Positions 7,989-9,746 of a stretch of 9,746 nt of DNA are shown one piece after another. The DNA is from Tannerella sp. (GTDB lineage: Bacteria > Bacteroidota > Bacteroidia > Bacteroidales > Tannerellaceae). The position numbers and the translations under genes are program-made. Positions within the stretch are counted from its first letter, which is position 1; every line of letters starts with the position of its first letter. Under the pieces are notes generated by a model. It was not told the origin of the DNA. It did no database searches and saw only the letters and a program-made list of their open reading frames with translations. The DNA is taken from positions 1 through 9,746 of the forward strand of contig JAIRKN010000142.1 of assembly GCA_031260095.1 (NCBI GenBank), read 5' to 3'.

Positions 7989-9316
7989 AACACTACATTT
8001 TATTAACAACTATCGCCGCCTTGTTTTTTTCGGCAAACACACAAGCGCAAAACACGGGTAACGGCGCAAAATGCTGGTCACTGCAGGAATGTATCGACTA
8101 TGCCAATGAACATAATCTGGACGTCAAAATGAGGCGGGTTTATATCGAACAACAGGAAGTAAACCTGAATACGGCGCGGAACCGGCGCCTGCCCGACCTC
8201 TCCGCAAGCGCCTCGCAGACGTTTTCCTTCGGACGCTCCGCCTCCGGCTACGATAATACTTACCAGGATCATAACTCAAATACCATACGGTGGTCTGCTT
8301 CTACATCCGTCCCCATTTTTTCAGGCTTCCGAATAAATAACGAAATAGCCGCCGCCAAACTCGACCTGCAAACCGTTGCGGCCGAACTGGAAAGGACAAA
8401 GGAAGATATGGAAATCACCATCACCTCCGCCTGTCTTCAGATATTATATTACAAGGAAATGCTCGCAATAGCCAACAAACAGGCAGACCTGAGCCGGGAA
8501 CAACTGGAACGAGTGAAAAAACTGCACGAAAACGGACGCGCTTCCGAAGCGCAGATTTATGAAGTAGAAGCGCAGATTGCCAACGACAATCTGGCGGTCG
8601 TACAGGCAGCCTCCGATCTGCAAATAGCAACCCTCGCCCTCACACAGTTACTGGAACTGCCCACTCCCGAAGGTTTTGATCTGAAAGAACCGGATGATCA
8701 TGCCGACTTCATGCTTGCACGCAAACCGGACATGATTTTTGAAACGGCGCTGACTACACGCGCCTCCATACGGGCCGAAGAATTTCGGCTGAAAAGCAGG
8801 GAGAAAAGCATCCATCTGGCCAAAGGCGCCTACTACCCCACCCTCTCTTTCGGAGCCGGGTACGGTAATAATTACTACAAAATCAACGGTGCAAAGAATA
8901 CGTCTTTCTCCGACCAGATAAAAAATAACCGGAACGAATATTTCGGCCTGAACCTCAGTATTCCCATTTTCAACCGCTTCGCAACCCGCAACAGTGTGCG
9001 CTCGGCCAGACTCAACACGCAATTACAGCAATTGCAACTCGAAAACACAAAAAAATCCCTGTACAAGGAAATACAGCAGGCATACTATAATGCAGTCACA
9101 GCCGGCGAAAAATACAGATCATCCGAAGCCGCCTGCCGTTCTGCGGAGAAATCTTTCGGCTACATGCAGGAAAAACTGAACAACGGACGGGCTACGATGT
9201 ACGAATACAACGACTCAAAAACAAGTATGACCAAAGCGCTATTCAACCGTACGCAAGCCAAATACGACTTCATCTTACGAAAGAAAATCCTGGAATTTTA
9301 CGAACGCCAACACTGA
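7985..9316 (+). CDS. TolC family outer-membrane efflux protein
   Basis: This is the outer-membrane exit duct of the tripartite exporter and is expected to form a trimeric beta-barrel with a long periplasmic alpha-helical tunnel. The 443-residue precursor begins with a signal peptide (about 1-21, probable cleavage after TQA). It is followed by WSLQECIDYANEHN (31-44), typical of TolC homologues in Bacteroidota. The internal two-fold repeat of the family is visible. SVPIFSGFRINNEI (108-121) matches SIPIFNRFATRNSV (325-338), and LHENGRASEAQIYE (180-193) matches LNNGRATMYEYND (398-410). Long Gln/Glu/Ala-rich helices lie between these segments. Cys30 lies beyond the signal peptide and is not in a lipobox, so lipidation is not predicted. 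The start overlaps the adaptor stop as ATGA, indicating translational coupling. It is the last gene of the operon, and a terminator follows about 55 bases after the stop. Confidence 0.93.
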   Translation: MKHYILLTTIAALFFSANTQAQNTGNGAKCWSLQECIDYANEHNLDVKMRRVYIEQQEVNLNTARNRRLPDLSASASQTFSFGRSASGYDNTYQDHNSNTIRWSASTSVPIFSGFRINNEIAAAKLDLQTVAAELERTKEDMEITITSACLQILYYKEMLAIANKQADLSREQLERVKKLHENGRASEAQIYEVEAQIANDNLAVVQAASDLQIATLALTQLLELPTPEGFDLKEPDDHADFMLARKPDMIFETALTTRASIRAEEFRLKSREKSIHLAKGAYYPTLSFGAGYGNNYYKINGAKNTSFSDQIKNNRNEYFGLNLSIPIFNRFATRNSVRSARLNTQLQQLQLENTKKSLYKEIQQAYYNAVTAGEKYRSSEAACRSAEKSFGYMQEKLNNGRATMYEYNDSKTSMTKALFNRTQAKYDFILRKKILEFYERQH

Positions 9317-9318
9317 CG

Positions 9319-9349
9319 CTTCCCATCATACCCCTCCCCCACCACATAC
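9319..9349 (+). promoter_or_regulatory. C-rich, G-free segment upstream of the terminator (rut-like)
   Basis: These 31 bases contain no G and 18 C in the sense of the exporter mRNA, immediately after the TolC stop. Unstructured C-rich, G-poor RNA is what Rho binds. The segment sits just before the hairpin at 9372-9403. It may assist termination, or may simply be compositional drift in untranslated sequence. Confidence 0.25.
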
Positions 9350-9371
9350 GCCCGACCGGAATTTTACATAA

Positions 9372-9410
9372 AAAGCGCGCCGCCCGGATGGGTGACGCGC
9401 TTTCGCTTTT
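9372..9410 (+). terminator. Intrinsic terminator of the exporter operon, probably bidirectional
   Basis: AAAGCGCG (9372-9379) pairs perfectly with CGCGCTTT (9396-9403). After a single C/A mismatch the stem continues with CGCCC (9381-9385) against GGGTG (9390-9394, one G-U pair), closing on a GGAT loop. The stem is followed by TTTCGCTTTT on the plus strand and, read the other way, by a run of five T. It should therefore stop both the exporter transcript and leftward transcription from the right-edge gene. Confidence 0.85.
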
Positions 9411-9540
9411 ACTGCGGGTTTTGGATGAGGTACGCTGAGGCGGGAGCGTGCACCGGAGAGGCGCGAAGCAATCCGCATTGTTCTTTAACAACCTGCGACC
9501 ATTTGAAACGAAAACAGGCGCAGTCAAGATGCACCTCCCG
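9411..9540. other. Region between terminator and right-edge frame, no confident gene
   Basis: This short stretch is somewhat richer in G+C than the genes around it. It carries only the leftward open extension (43 codons, following the TAG at 9541) described with the right-edge frame. No promoter match, RNA gene or repeat was seen. Rightward reading frames crossing it have basic, Cys- and Arg-rich compositions typical of noncoding translation. Confidence 0.4.
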
Positions 9541-9746
9541 CTATGCCGTATGTCCGAGGAAGAAAAACAGGATAAAGCCCATAAAGAGTGGGTCGAAATT
9601 TTTATCATACTTGTATATCGGCCGATCGTCCGACGTATAGATCTGGCCATCCTTTGCGTATGCCGATAAAACCTCTTTCCCCCCACCCCTGGAAACGGAA
9701 AAAAAACGGCCTTCCGACGGAACGTAGTAGCCTACACACGATTCAT
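9541..9746 (-). CDS. 3' end of an unidentified leftward gene, truncated by the window edge
   Basis: A minus-strand frame is open from the right edge to a TAG at 9541-9543, giving 67 complete codons with no start codon at its upstream end, so the gene would begin beyond 9746. The visible part reads as a soluble, Tyr- and Gly-rich segment, for example AYAKDGQIYTSDD (28-40) and YKYDKNFDPL (44-53). It ends in a short hydrophobic stretch, FMGFILFFFLG (54-64), possibly a membrane helix. I do not recognise the family. The coding strand contains a G6 run and a T8 run, which are slippage-prone. After the TAG the same frame stays open for 43 more codons to a TAA at 9409-9411 that touches the terminator. 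The true end, or a broken gene, is therefore uncertain. Support is composition plus frame length only. Confidence 0.42.
   Translation of the reverse strand, partial: ESCVGYYVPSEGRFFSVSRGGGKEVLSAYAKDGQIYTSDDRPIYKYDKNFDPLFMGFILFFFLGHTA

Noticed and set aside
8072..8074. Cys30 of the TolC protein as a lipoprotein lipidation site
   Set aside because: It lies about nine residues past the likely signal peptidase I site and lacks the hydrophobic-Ala/Ser-Gly/Ala lipobox immediately before the Cys.
9448..9669. Rightward 73-codon frame with an inner MSEEEKQDKAHKEW start
   Set aside because: It is the complement of the more protein-like leftward frame, has no promoter or leader features, ends in a Cys/Arg-rich tail, and starts just after a strong terminator. 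It is a possible alternative but weaker.
9270..9686. 138-codon leftward frame running over the end of tolC and the terminator
   Set aside because: It overlaps the TolC C-terminus and the whole terminator hairpin, and its translation is Arg/Ser-rich with no recognisable motif, as expected for an antisense or noncoding frame.

Overview
The window is chromosomal DNA from a member of the Bacteroidota, most likely order Bacteroidales. Three things support this. Genes start without Shine-Dalgarno sequences and often behind A/T-rich leaders. Two promoters fit the TTTG / TAnnTTTG pattern of the phylum's primary sigma factor. The proteins look like Bacteroides/Parabacteroides/Tannerella homologues, including a YjeF-type fusion, a split MacB-like exporter and a TolC with the WSLQEC N-terminus. 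The genus cannot be fixed from the sequence alone. No mobile element, CRISPR array, tRNA or rRNA is visible.

Layout: (1) 72-1823 (+) encodes a PgcA-type phosphoglucomutase/phosphomannomutase behind a clear promoter at 5-36. (2) 1824-3368 (-) encodes a bifunctional NAD(P)H-hydrate repair enzyme. It converges on the mutase with no base between the stop codons. (3) 3369-3595 is a divergent regulatory region. It holds a strong leftward promoter for the repair gene, a perfect 9-bp inverted repeat on the -33 element of that promoter, and a weaker rightward promoter candidate. (4) 3596-9316 (+) is a five-gene operon: ABC ATPase, two paralogous FtsX/MacB-type permeases, a periplasmic adaptor and a TolC-type outer-membrane channel. 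(5) 9317-9746 holds a C-rich G-free leader into a strong, probably bidirectional terminator, then the 3' end of a leftward gene that enters from the right edge.

Together the five operon genes encode a complete ABC-type tripartite efflux/secretion machine. The ATPase probably drives a heterodimer of the two permeases in the inner membrane, the adaptor bridges the periplasm, and the TolC-like trimer forms the outer-membrane exit. The substrate cannot be deduced. The two left-hand genes are housekeeping metabolism (sugar-phosphate interconversion and nicotinamide cofactor repair) with no evident functional link to the exporter. Nothing here is clearly a new kind of system. The less ordinary items are the zero-gap convergence, the operator-like repeat, the split heterodimeric exporter, and the right-edge reading frame, in which an amber stop is followed by an open stretch reaching the terminator.
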